Origin: Alviniconcha marisindica
Taxonomy: Eukaryota > Mollusca > Gastropoda > Provannidae
DNA length: 64,000 bases
Direction: 5' to 3'
Assembly: GCA_018857735.1 (NCBI GenBank)
Contig: JABMCL010000047.1
Coordinates: 1,357,501 to 1,421,500, forward strand
Made by a program: the position numbers and the translations under genes. Below are positions 37,501 to 46,555 of this stretch, piece after piece (the stretch's first letter is position 1; the number at the start of each line of letters is the position of its first letter). Below the pieces are notes generated by a model, which was not told the DNA's origin, made no database searches, and saw nothing but the letters and a program-made list of their open reading frames with translations.

Positions 37501-40500
37501 AATGTTTGAATAGTAGATCTAATTTTTAATGTTTATTTTGATGCTAACTGAATGAACATACAAAAAATTGTGGAGTAGGAATTTTACAAATAACAAGTAT
37601 TGATCAGATATTTTTACAGGTGAAATTCAACTTTAAATAAGGTGTGAAAGTGTTGGTTTCTTCAGTTTGTTTGAAAACTCAGTGCTACCGCTATTGAATA
37701 CTGTTCCTTTGAATTTGTTGTGAGTTTGGCTAGTAATAGTATTGCCACATTTAAATGTCCTGTGTCGCAGGTTTTTCCTCCCACTTTCCGAGAAATGCCG
37801 CCACCTTCTCTGGAGCTGTTTGACCTTGATGAGCAGTTCTCCTCTGAGAGAGTCAGGGTGGCCCAGATCACCAACAAATGTAAGAGTTGAAATACACACG
37901 TACGGTTTTGGTGTCAGCAGACAGAATTCGGTAAATTTTTGAGCGACTGTGATCATTCTTGAGAAGAGATAAATGTACAAGACTGTGCTTGAGTCCTTAC
38001 TTGGGCAGTATTTTGGTAACAGATTTGTGGATTTCTGTCAAAACCACAATTTTTGGAACTTATAAATGAGTTGTAGACCATGCCACAGTTTAAACCTGTT
38101 GTTTCTTCTATTTCACTTTGTGCCCACATAGTTCTCACAGCAGGCTCATGAACCCTATACATTTCCATCTCTTGTGATATTCTTGTATCGTACAAACCAG
38201 ACAGAAACCATCAACAGGTGATTTCTGGAGCACCCCATCTTGCTTCAGTTGGAAGCACTTCACAATAACATTAGACAACAGTAGTGGCAACAACAAAGCA
38301 CGTAAAGGTACCCAACAACAGTATGTAGCTAATAACCATGATTAAAAATGACACAACTGGGGGGGGGGGGGGGGGGGAGCCAACAGAAAATATCATATAC
38401 TCCAGCTGCACTGTTTGTAGCAAACAACAGAACACCTTGAAATTCAGTGGTTCCTGCCAGAGAGACTGGTTTTGAGGGCTTCTGAAATTCAGTAGTGCTT
38501 GCCAAAGAGATTGGTTTTGAATTCTTGCTTGAATTTGGTTTTTGACTGTGAAGTCCCGATGTCACGCAGAAGACTGTTTGAGATCACAGGACCAGCATAT
38601 GAGGCACGGAGCTAATGAGGATAATGCTGTGTGCAGGCACCGATGATGATCTGGAGTACTATGTGCGGGAGTGTGGTGACATTCTGGGTGTGACGCACAA
38701 CCTTCCCCAGGACCACCGCACCGCCAAGCACATCCTGGAGCACATCTTCACCCAGATTGTCGAGTTCAAGAAACTTAACCAGGTGAGTGAGTGAGTTCAA
38801 GAAACTTAACCAGATGAGTGAGTGAGTTCAAGAAATTTAACCAGATGAGTGAGTGAGTTCAAGAAACTTAACCAGGTGAGTGAGTGAGTTCAAGAAACTT
38901 AACCAGATGAGTGAGTGAGTTCAAGAAACTTAACCAGATGAGTGAGTGAGTTCAAGAAACTTAACCAGGTGAGTGAGTGAGTGAGTTTAAGAAACTTCAC
39001 CAGGCGAGCGAGTTCAAGAAACTTAACCAGGTGAGTGAATGAGTTCAGGAACTGAATCAGGGGAGCAGAGTTAGTTCATCAGCCTTTCATTTTGCAAAAG
39101 ATTTTGACAGCTGGAGTTCAGTGGTGGTATGACAAACAGAAAGGGAAATTACCTGATGAGAATCGTCTCATTCTTTTTCATGCACATAGAGATGGTTGAG
39201 TGCCAGATTTACTCAACCAGGTAAGTTCCAAGTGCTTGTGAGACTATAATTAGGTAGGACCAGCCTCTCTTTAGCACTGGGTAACATGGCCGTCGCGAGG
39301 CAAATATTGCTGATTTTCAACTTGTTGTATCTGCTTTGTTTTGTGCAGTTTGTCAATAAAAACTACTGTCAGGCAAAAAAACTATCTTTTTACGACCTGT
39401 TGATGCCATTATTTTGTGCGTGAATGATGTATTGTGAGTTTGGAAGAAGTTTTAATGAACACACCAAGCGGTCGGAAACCGAGCGTGGTGCTGACGTCGA
39501 AAGTCAGATGAGCGAGGTCGGAAAACGGTTGCGTTCGGAAAACCGTTGGGAACTTTTACAAGAAAAACGTACACATAGGAAGTTAATATTTTTAGAAAGA
39601 GGAATTCCCGTAGATTTATCCGTTATAAAATTCGTTAAAATTCTTCGTTTTCGACTGCAGCAAAAATTGAGTTGAAAAATATGTTCATTTTTACCATAAA
39701 TTTACACCAAGAAAGTTTGAATGCACCATATTCAATTTGGTATCACTGGAAAGACGAATTTTCGCTCTTTAAAACGGTGTATCGTTTGATCCGGAAGCGA
39801 GTTCTTGTAAGAGTTCCCATACAACGGAAAGTGGAGACCCCGTAGATTTTGTCGTCTGCTCGAGTTGCGCGATCGCTAAAATCTGCTACTATGCGAGCGG
39901 CGCAAAAGATGCTCACCCTGGAGGAATTGGAAAGAAACCGTGGTAAGTTTTTTATTTTAGCGATAACTAAGTGAGTTTCAACACAACCATAACTGTATTT
40001 TTGCCTGTTTACATCTCTTTGAATGCAATTGAAGCAAATTCGTTGTGGTCTGGTCGTAGTTTAAACAACATTACAGAGTTATCTCCTCATTATTTCCTCC
40101 GAAATGAAAAACTGCTGTAAAAGTAGTAATTTCTTTCCCCGTAAATCCGAATTGACAAAAACTGATGTATGGTGTATGTTCTCAACAGTGAATTTTTTTA
40201 AAGGAAATTTAGCAAGTGAATGATTTTTTTAAATATATTTGTTTTTCTTGTCAGGGACAATAACTCTGATTTAGCTAGCAGACGATGCAGTCACGAACCA
40301 ATATGTTTTTACAGTAGATCTGCTCATCTAGACAAAACAAAATAAAAGCGAGCCACCAGCCAAAATTAATGGTATATTGAGAGTTTGGAATCGTATTTGC
40401 TTCTGAAGAATTAATTTCTTCTTTTCCCCATCTTCTGTCTCTTCCACCTTTGTGCACATGGAAGACCTGGCACACTGGCTCAAAATTACATGATTCTTTC

Positions 40501-40641
40501 AATCTTTGTATATAATAATAATAATAATTACAAGGGGGGATTTAAAAAAAGAGAAGTAATAATGATCAGTTTTTGTTTTTTTGTTTAACATTTTACAAGC
40601 ATGATTCACAAGAATGAAAGAAATAATCACACACACACACA

Positions 40642-40697
<56 letters not shown>

Positions 40698-42543
40698 ACA
40701 CACACACACTTCAAGAGCCACATCAAATGTGGGGGTGGGAGGGGTGGGGGAAATAAAATAACTCACAGAGCAACATTAAATACAGTTTTGAGCATTTCAA
40801 TTTTTAAATGTCATTGAAGTGGGACTCCAATTTTTGTTAGTTTCCTTAATAATCCAGTTTTTTTTATCTAAGGTAGGGAAGTTTTTTTTGTTTTTAAATA
40901 TTGTCAAATAATGGCTAGAGCAACTCCAGTTGGGGTTTTACTTCTGGGATTGTTTCAGTAGCTGAGACTGGTAGCAGTAGTCAAATACCTGAAAATTAGT
41001 TCTTGTCTGCTTCCTTTTGTTTGTACCTTTCTGATTGATTTATTTCTCAGGTTATTACTGCATGATTCACACAAAGTCAAGTAAGTGTTATATACAACTA
41101 AACTTTAGAATTTGATGATTTAATCGGTGAGTATTGTGTATTTAATTGGTGAGTATTAAGTGTTAGTTTGCTGTTTATGTTGAAATACATCTTTTTTACC
41201 TGTTTGTTTATATATTTCTTTGTTAATGATTTCAGAGGATGATCAGTTTCATCATCTTGAGGAGAGAATTGGTCCTAGAAAGCGAGGCAGGCCCCAACAT
41301 CTACCACAAGGCCACACTTGGACTGCAGTTTTTAACTTCATTTCCTCATTCAAACAAGTCTACATATATATCTAAAATTTGCCTAAATTTCCTTATGCTG
41401 TGCATTTTCCTTCTCTGATTAATGCTGAATCTGCAGATACCAGAACCATGGCTGTATCTCTTTCCATTCCAGAGTTTGATTTGCTTTAATGCTATTACCA
41501 TCAAAGATTCGCAGGATATTTGCACCCTTTTTTCTCATGGAAACTTGCCTCTGTAGGTAAAATTTAGCTTGCACTTCTTTAGACTTGTGAATTTGTATTG
41601 TCTAATTTATGCTGAATCAGTTGATACCAAAATTATGGTTGTACCTCTTTCCATTCCCATGTTATGTTTGATCTTTTCATGGTACTGTCAAAGATTGGTG
41701 ATCGGACAATGTCAAAATTAGTGATTTTTCCATTTTTGGCACTCTGCATCTCCAATATTTGAGTAAGGATGACTACTGAAAAAATTGTGTTTAGTCTATG
41801 TAGTGCAGACACAGTGTAAAACAAGTTGGGTGGATGTGTGACCAATAGCTTTTATGCTAGAGCCATACAAAAATGGCATTTTGTAAAATGTGCGTAAAAT
41901 GCCTAAAATGGTGACTATTTGAAGGGTGATATCTCAAAAAATATTATAGATAAATTAATGAAATTTGGCTTGTGTACTTGCCTTGTGACCCTCTTTAATA
42001 TTACATATTAATGGATTGCATTGCTTGCATTTCAAAATTTGGCTGGACCTACCTACTATAATGTAATTCTGTGAAACTCTTAAACAGCACAAGTTTTACG
42101 CAGGAAAACCATTATGTGATGCTGTGGAACTCTTTTTTGAAATATTAATGTTGAGAATGTACCTTTAATGGAGTTTATGTACTTTGTATTTACTTGCAAG
42201 CCAGATGAGAGTTACCATAAGTAGTTGGGATCTTCATTGTTGTGTTCGTAATGGTGTCTTTCAAGCACCGATTAACTCGTGCCGTTTGTTGATTTTTAAA
42301 ATATGAGATAATAAGTATGGTAGTTGTTACCCATCTGCCTGTTCCTCAGCATCAAGCTTTGCAGCTGGTGTTTAGGTTTTGCGGTCGTTCCCTGTTTGCT
42401 TTGGTGTCGTGCCATGTTCCTTTGGCTGTTCTTCCTGTGCATGATTCCATGAGCTGACTGTTTCTGATTCTTTCTTTCAGGACCGCGAGTTCAATGAGGG
42501 CAATGAAGACGGGGTGCAGTTTGGTGGCAGTGGAATGGACTGA
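28385..42543 (+). CDS. IFT52: Intraflagellar transport protein 52 (whole gene, 13 coding exons)
   Basis: IFT52 is a core subunit of IFT complex B, which carries cargo along cilia. Joining 28385-28509, 28823-28910, 29316-29445, 30272-30347, 30980-31045, 34590-34716, 35568-35654, 35922-35990, 36607-36761, 37232-37319, 37771-37879, 38637-38782 and 42481-42543 gives 1329 bases, 442 residues plus TGA, close to the 437 of the human protein. All introns are GT-AG and all phases agree. Family hallmarks are present: the N-terminal GIFT region (about 1-270, with AGSREKFTAAE, YKYFHPKE, FLYPFGATLNVMKPA and HMFSDQYLD), the central PQFETPLPPLQPA stretch, and a C-terminal helical part ending EFKKLNQ, where family members bind IFT46. 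The start context ACAATGG is good and the start aligns with the family's. Introns 5 and 12 begin with tandem arrays that copy the exon end and donor. Intron 12 holds a candidate nested gene. Confidence 0.97.
28823..28910 (+). CDS. IFT52: IFT52 coding exon 2
   Basis: Residues 42-71, including ARIFVVAGSREKFTAAE, the most conserved early block. Acceptor TTTTTCAG, donor GAG|GTTGGT (a weak donor). Confidence 0.95.
29316..29445 (+). CDS. IFT52: IFT52 coding exon 3
   Basis: Residues 72-115, with the MLVMIGEGGEAKFETNINFF and LEEHGIMVNND signatures. Acceptor CCATCAG, donor G|GTAAAT, phase 1. Confidence 0.96.
30272..30347 (+). CDS. IFT52: IFT52 coding exon 4
   Basis: Residues 115-140, with VVRNSYYKYFHPKEVLVTNG. 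Acceptor TGTGCAG, donor AG|GTAACT, phase 2. Confidence 0.96.
30980..31045 (+). CDS. IFT52: IFT52 coding exon 5, donor lies at edge of array
   Basis: Residues 140-162 (AIAQAAGKTLSFGGDEEGNN then A). The exon ends AACAATGCGCA|GTATGT. This junction is the founder of the 2.4-kb array that follows: every downstream unit repeats the last 10-11 exon bases together with GTATGT. The first copy is taken as the real donor because it is contiguous with the exon, and its phase joins exon 6. Confidence 0.94.
31031..33475. repeat. Intronic minisatellite of 47/70-bp units copying an exon end and splice donor
   Basis: About 40 copies, counted by GTATGTCTT, from the exon 5 donor to about 33412. The short unit is 47 bp. 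The long unit is 70 bp and differs by 23 extra bases (AACTTTGATGCTATC...). Left-hand copies alternate short and long, a 117-bp higher-order unit. Each unit holds AACAATGYGCA|GTATGT (exon end plus donor) and TTTTCATCTTACTGTTAG (acceptor-like). Long units also hold TACTAAC, a perfect branch-point consensus, about 36 bases before the next CAG. Units near 32110-32345 carry small deletions and the rest are nearly identical. Confidence 0.97.
33830..34140. repeat. Dispersed duplication within intron 5, copy 1 (occupied site)
   Basis: The flanks 'ttcttccactttggtatgta' to 'tgcgcttttggacttaa' and 'cagttggctattgtagacta' to 'aactttcctggaatgtg' match 34750-34930 in the same order. A retroposon (33891-34030) sits between the flanks here and is absent from the second copy. 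Confidence 0.85.
33891..34030 (-). mobile_element. SINE/LINE 3' end with (ATT)n tail, copy 2
   Basis: Reverse complement of 3640-3785: ATT-repeat tail at the left (33888-33900), then 'catttatcatgcgctcatca' and 'cacatgatacatattaacct', ending in an A/AAAC-rich patch. It is inserted in intron 5 of IFT52, in reverse to the gene. Confidence 0.78.
34590..34716 (+). CDS. IFT52: IFT52 coding exon 6
   Basis: Residues 162-204: ALSFLYPFGATLNVMKPAAA then VLSTGSVSFPLNRPVCGFHT. Acceptor TGTTTCAG, donor AAG|GTCTGT, phase 0. The intron before it, with the array, is about 3.5 kb. Confidence 0.97.
34750..34930. repeat. Dispersed duplication, copy 2 (empty site)
   Basis: Matches the flanks of 33830-34140 but lacks the retroposon. 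It therefore shows the pre-insertion state. It straddles the start of intron 6, downstream of exon 6. Confidence 0.85.
35308..35541. repeat. Two-copy tandem duplication, ~117 bp unit
   Basis: 'ttttacccttgtgttggtcc' to 'gtgcctgtttccagtcacg' is repeated at once as 'ttttacccttgtgttggtcc' to 'gcgcctgtttccagtcact'. It ends 26 bases before exon 7, so it lies in the polypyrimidine/branch-point neighbourhood of that acceptor. Confidence 0.93.
35568..35654 (+). CDS. IFT52: IFT52 coding exon 7
   Basis: Residues 205-233: KLVVLGSTHMFSDQYLDREE is the family signature. Acceptor ATTTACAG, donor TTG|GTAAGT, phase 0. Confidence 0.97.
35922..35990 (+). CDS. IFT52: IFT52 coding exon 8
   Basis: Residues 234-256: DVLIQFLTTDEIKLNVIDAE then DPE. 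Acceptor TTTTGCAG, donor GAG|GTGAGC, phase 0. The open frame continues into the intron but loses family similarity there. Confidence 0.96.
36607..36761 (+). CDS. IFT52: IFT52 coding exon 9
   Basis: Residues 257-308, with ISDYNQLP and CLQESDDIPRDITSLFDNSL. Acceptor CACCTTCAG, donor AA|GTGAGT, phase 2. Confidence 0.96.
37232..37319 (+). CDS. IFT52: IFT52 coding exon 10
   Basis: Residues 308-337, with CKHEPLTLITPQFETPLPPL. Acceptor TGTGCAG, donor GCG|GTAAAC, phase 0. Confidence 0.97.
37771..37879 (+). CDS. IFT52: IFT52 coding exon 11
   Basis: Residues 338-374, with PPTFREMPPPSLELFDLDEQ and AQITNKC. Acceptor TGTCGCAG, donor T|GTAAGA, phase 1. Confidence 0.97.
38637..38782 (+). CDS. IFT52: IFT52 coding exon 12, donor lies at edge of array
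   Basis: Residues 374-422: DDDLEYYVRECGDILGVTHN and HILEHIFTQIVEFKKLNQ. Acceptor TGTGCAG, donor CAG|GTGAGT, phase 0. The last 18 exon bases and the donor are copied nine more times in the intron. Confidence 0.96.
38783..39060. repeat. Intronic minisatellite, 31-bp unit copying exon 12 end and donor
   Basis: Nine copies of a unit made of GTGAGTGAGT plus 'gagttcaagaaacttaacca' plus G, directly continuing exon 12. Copies 1, 4, 7 and 9 keep a GTGAGT donor after CAG. Copies 2, 3, 5 and 6 read CAG|ATGAGT, which destroys the donor, and copy 8 reads CAG|GCGAGC. The 31-bp period would shift the frame if a downstream donor were used. Confidence 0.95.
39270..39890. other. CpG-richer stretch upstream of nested candidate gene
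   Basis: In contrast to the AT-rich intron around it, this stretch contains many CG dinucleotides (39470-39560 and 39770-39890). It may be promoter or 5' UTR of the candidate gene that starts at 39891, or the left end of a transposon-derived insertion. An 83-codon open frame at 39424-39675 has no recognisable domain. Confidence 0.35.
39891..41375 (+). CDS. Candidate nested three-exon gene with an AT-hook (73 aa)
   Basis: Exons 39891-39942, 41051-41080 and 41236-41375 join in phase 1 at both introns. Splice signals are strong: G|GTAAGT, TTATTTCTCAG, A|GTAAGT and TGATTTCAG. The product starts MRAAQKMLTLEELERNRG, continues YYCMIHTKSKDDQFHHLEER, and includes IGPRKRGRPQ, an AT-hook-like (RGRP) DNA-binding motif at about residues 39-48. 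TAA is at 41373-41375. It lies inside intron 12 of IFT52 on the same strand. I do not recognise the family. It may be an unknown small gene, a longer gene whose last exon I cut too late, or the remnant of a mobile-element gene. The matching phases and four good splice sites are what support it. The tail after about residue 57 looks less convincing. Confidence 0.5.
40626..40709. repeat. (AC)n microsatellite
   Basis: About 40 AC units with two breaks, in the first intron of the nested candidate. Confidence 0.97.
42162..42297 (+). repeat. Dispersed repeat D, copy 2
   Basis: Matches 258-390. It lies in IFT52 intron 12, about 185 bp before the last exon. Confidence 0.6.
42481..42543 (+). CDS. IFT52: IFT52 coding exon 13 with stop
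   Basis: Residues 423-442: DREFNEGNEDGVQFGGSGMD then TGA at 42541-42543. Acceptor CTTTCTTTCAG, phase 0. The acidic tail is the right length compared with the family's last exon. It is separated from exon 12 by 3.7 kb. Confidence 0.9.
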   Translation, partial: DREFNEGNEDGVQFGGSGMD

Positions 42544-42770
42544 ACCTACGTCATTGTGGAAGCACGTCTGTGATGATTACAACCTCACCACCCTGCATCT
42601 TTTCTCGTCGTTCATGCAGCCCCTTTAATGATCACTAAGCAACAGGGCGCCCCCCTGGCCCCAAACACCTTTAATGCCCAATATAGATGATCTCCCCCCC
42701 CCCCCATCTTTTCTGAACTGGTTTCACCGCCTATCAATCTTTCTGCCTCTTTCATATCAACTGTCTTCTG

Positions 42771-42850
42771 GAATCAATTCCGCAGGCGATTTTTCTCAGC
42801 ATTACTTCAAATGGTGTCATTAGTACAACAGCAAAGGCATGCAACATTCA
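42771..42850. repeat. Duplicated 3'-flank segment, copy 1
   Basis: 'cttctggaatcaattccgca' to 'gtacaacagcaaaggca' resembles 43542-43600 ('cttctggaatcaattgttca' to 'gtacaacagcaaaggaa') at roughly 85 percent identity by eye. The MITE inserted between the two. Confidence 0.75.
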
Positions 42851-42882
42851 ATTTGGTAACCTTTCTTTTTAAGGTGTATTAA

Positions 42883-43102
42883 CCCCTTCACTGCCCCAGC
42901 CTGTAAAATTTCCGGGCTGAAAGTGCTTGAATATCCCTGCAAACAGTATATTTTCTGGCTCTATATCACATCTACTTTCAATGCTATGCATTTTCATTAA
43001 AATCCTTTCACATGCCAGTGTAAAAAAGAAAAGAAAACAGCTGAAGGGTTTCAAATTTCACACTTTTAATGGTCGTTTTCAAGTGACATGGCAGTGAAGG
43101 GG
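42883..43102. mobile_element. TTAA-flanked MITE (piggyBac-type), 220 bp
   Basis: Terminal inverted repeats CCCCTTCACTGCC (42883-42895) and GGCAGTGAAGGGG (43090-43102) are perfect and are flanked on both sides by TTAA (42879-42882 and 43103-43106). TTAA target duplications with CC-starting termini are the hallmark of piggyBac-superfamily insertions. The interior has no coding capacity. It is related to the relic at 12821-13031. The intact termini and target duplication suggest a comparatively recent insertion. It lies 340 bases after the IFT52 stop, probably within the 3' UTR. Confidence 0.9.
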
Positions 43103-43271
43103 TTAAGGCCTTTGTTGTACAGCAGTTTTAATCCGTTGTTGATCCCTATCAGGAAAAAGCACTTTGACGTGACACTGACAGCTGAGTAGTAATCTGTGTT
43201 TTAGGGTTGTTCTTGGTGGTATACCACAGCTCTCCAATTCATACCACATCGGTGAAGTAGTTGAATGATGT

Positions 43272-43277
43272 AATAAA
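43272..43277 (+). terminator. Possible IFT52 polyadenylation signal (AATAAA)
   Basis: First AATAAA downstream of the IFT52 stop codon, 729 bases on, past the MITE. Other AATAAA motifs occur farther on (45299 and 46640), so the true site is uncertain. Confidence 0.35.
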
Positions 43278-43541
43278 GGGGACAGTTTCGAGGCTGTGCC
43301 CAAGTTCTATGGTGGTTTTCCATGAGAAGAAAATGTGTACCAGCGCTTTAATTGGAATTCTTTCTAGCCAGTGTTTTCTTACTGTGTTTAGATTTTCATC
43401 ACATTATTTCCAAAGGAGGCAGTGTGTCTTCATTTCAGACATTGTCAGTAGTAATTGACGACAACCGTAAAGGCACGCAATGTATTTCTGCAGCAATTTG
43501 AATGTCAGAGTATCGTCATGCATCCACCACAAGAATCTCTC

Positions 43542-43625
43542 TTCTGGAATCAATTGTTCAGGAGATTTGTCTCAGTATCATTTCAAATGATGGCATTAGT
43601 ACAACAGCAAAGGAACACAGAGAAT
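43542..43625. repeat. Duplicated 3'-flank segment, copy 2
   Basis: Partner of 42771-42850. Confidence 0.75.
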
Positions 43626-45918
43626 TACTGATGCATGTTATCAGGCATTCAGTTTAAGAATCTCTCTTCTAAAATCCTTCACTGGTGAGATTTTTTCCCC
43701 TTCTCCCTTCCTACTTGATCTCTCCCCTCCCACCTCTTCCGTCCGTCGCACCCTATGGTGACCAGTGCATAAAACTGCAGTCGTTCTTGGTTTAGTGAAA
43801 AAGGTTTAAGTTATTGGTTTTAAATGGTTGAGACTTATTTGCCAAGTTCTTGCTTGGTTTTGGTGTTAAGGGGAAAGGCAGGCATCATACTCGGGTTTTA
43901 CTGTGTGTTTTGTTCACTGTCGGGACAGAGACCGTTTTGTGTCCTGTACTGAGGAGCCTCTAACAAAAGACCACCCTGACAAGAGACCGCCCCTCTGCTC
44001 AGGCTACGATTAACAAGACCTTTCCCTTCCTAATTCCATGCAAATGAACTCATGACCAAGGACCACCCCTAATCTTAAGATCAGCTTTTCGGTATTCTTA
44101 GGGTATGTAGGTATGTATTGTTTTATGTTTGTGTGGAGATTGGTTTTGTGGATGTACTTGAAGAGTTTTGGAATGTCCATTTGCTTATATTTTGAACACG
44201 TGTATACCATTGATTTGTATAATTAGGGTATTTGTGTATTGTGTTTTCCTTTAAGTTGTAAAGTGCTTTGAGTTTCCAAAAGCACTCTGTAAGCTCCATA
44301 TTATTATTATTATTATTGAGTTCAGTTGTCCTGGAGTGCCCCTGTGCAATTGACAGGATGTTAAAATCTAATTACAAACCAACTAGGGTGGTCTTCAAAT
44401 ATGAGTTCTGCTGTATCGTTGAAATGGGAGGGGGGGTGGGGGGAGAATTCTTCCGGTGGAAAATTCAGGGTAGCTTTCTCTTGGGAAAGCCAGCGGTGAC
44501 AGTTGCGCACCAGCTGGTGGTGTCCATGGCATGCTTGTGCCAGCATCAGTGCATAATCCATGCCCAGGTGTCAGGAGTCTGTATGTCTATAGAATCATCA
44601 TTTTGTGAAGTTGACATGGTGTGGACAGTGGTATGTTGGTATATGGTATGCTTATAAGGTGGACTGAGAGTGACAATGCTGGCTTGTTTGTTATGGTAAG
44701 TTTTATATATATATAATATGTGTACTTTATTTTCATCTCAAATTTTGATCTGGATGTTTTTGTACATGTAGATATGTTTTTTTGTTGTAATTAATAATAC
44801 TGGGGTACTTACCAGCACAATTTCCAAACTTGGTTTTATGTTAAGTCCATCTCTGTTTTCTGTACAAATTTAAAAGCATGGTCATTTTTTTTTAAATTAT
44901 TTTAATTGGCATTACTTATCTGTTATTTAAAAGGCAAATATCCTTCTCTCTGGGAATTTGATGTAGAATTTAGTTGCCATGTATGTCATAGCCTCACAGT
45001 TGTCTTAAAGTGTTCATACAAAAGTCACCATACAGCAAAGCCTATTACAAACATTTTAAAGGCACGTTAGCAAAACCTGACTAACCTTGCAGTGCTTTCA
45101 GACAATGAAGTCAACTTGGGACATTGATAACTAAACCATGTTGATTTTTACTCAGAATTATATTTATCTGAAGTATGCGAGACATGTTGGTAGTGGTACC
45201 CGATAAATTGGTTTATGAGCAAGTTGAGTGATCCTAAACAAGTTATATGATGATTGTTGATGTAGATCATGTCTCAAGTGTGATGCAAAAGAAGAAGAAA
45301 ATAAAGACAACAAAAAACATGGAAAACATTTTGTGTTCCCTTATCCATTTTATTTCATGGAACATCTTAATACTTTCTGTTTTTATAAGTAAATCCATCA
45401 CCATAGTTACGGTTTCTAAGCAGTGTACAGATTTCCTGAACAGTCAAAAATAAAAACATTAAGAACACATGAGAAGAAACAGCCACTTCTCCAACAAAAC
45501 CATGTTAAATACAAACCCCTCCATCCTGGTTTTTACATGCCCTTGGAATGCTGCAATCTGCATTTTAGCCTGTTGCACCAGCCCACCAAACGGGGCATCT
45601 TCTTCCCCTCCCCCCTCCTTGACAAAAAGCTCAATTCAAGAGTGACTAGTTACACGTTACATATCCTAAAACATTTTTTTAACGACATGTAATGTATTAG
45701 AGCACCAAGGCAATTCCAATCTGGTTTAAATTATATAGAAAACAAAAGAGGTTCCAAAAAAAGAAAAAAAACTTAAAGCTGTCATGTAGAGAGGAAGTCA
45801 TGTATCATGTCGCCTTTCTCCTGTCCTGTGATTGATTGGAGTATAAAGTCTAGTGCAGAAGTTGGAATCATGCTATAAAAATTAATCTGAAACAGAATGA
45901 CTGTTAGCTTTGTAAAAC
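43626..45918. other. Between convergent genes; SINE-type tail, no gene seen
   Basis: At 44255-44312 'gtaaagtgctttgagtttcc' followed by 'gcactctgtaagctcc' and (ATT)n is a SINE/LINE 3' tail similar in layout to those at 10470 and 58150. (TA)n occurs near 44705. No coding exon was found. Confidence 0.5.
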
Positions 45919-46140
45919 AAGATCCAAACACAAAAAGGTTCAAACGAACAGAATCTTCCAAGCACCGAACAAGCTGCAAAAACTCAGCCAAAACAAGAGA
46001 AGTCTTTTTCTTTCATTTTTGCATCGTTTTTAACCCTTTATCTGTTTTGGGGCTTGATAAAGGGGATTTCCCTGAAAATTTGCATACTGTGTGTCCCTGT
46101 TAAATAAGCGTTCGTTTGAACCTTTTTGTGTTTGGATCTT
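45919..46140. mobile_element. MITE-like element with 31-bp perfect terminal inverted repeats (family F)
   Basis: The left arm 45919-45949 (AAGATCCAAACACAAAAAGG, then TTCAAACGAAC) is the exact reverse complement of 46110-46140. The 160-bp interior holds 'aaaggggatttccctgaaaa' and 'aataagcgttc', which recur at 6690-6790 and 56148-56215. It has no coding capacity and no clear target-site duplication. Confidence 0.8.
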
Positions 46141-46214
46141 GGAATCGTGCTAAGTTAGGAGTGAGGAGTGGCTGGTTGTTTGTTCAATTTATCTGTGTGG
46201 GCAAGGGCATGGTT

Positions 46215-46555
46215 ACAGCATAAAAGGTTTCCCTAGAGTTTCTTTGATTAATCTCACATCTCTCCCCCAAAGAGCATGGTTATAGCATAAAAGGTTTCCC
46301 TAGAAGTTTCTTTGATTGAATCTCCCACCTCTCTCCCAAAGAGCATGGTTATAGCATAAAAGGTTTCCCTAGAGTTTCTTGGGTTGAATCTCCCATCTCT
46401 CCCCCAAACAGCGTGGTTATAGCATTCAATGTTTTCCTCCAGTTTCTTTGATTTCTTCCTACAGTTTCCCATCTCTCCCCAAAACAATGTGGTTATAGCA
46501 TAAAAGGTTTCCCTAGAGTTTCTTTGACTGAATCTCCCATCTCTCCCACACGTGG
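46215..46555. repeat. Minisatellite, ~68-bp unit, five copies
   Basis: Units are built from 'gagcatggttatagcataaa', 'aggtttccctagagtttctt' and 'tgattgaatctcccatctct'. The fourth copy is diverged. The array leaves a minus-strand frame open for 110 codons, which I regard as incidental. Confidence 0.92.

Noticed and set aside
39424..39675. 83-codon open frame in IFT52 intron 12
   Set aside because: No splice signals in phase with the downstream candidate exons and no recognised domain. I kept only the phase-consistent exons at 39891-41375 as a candidate.
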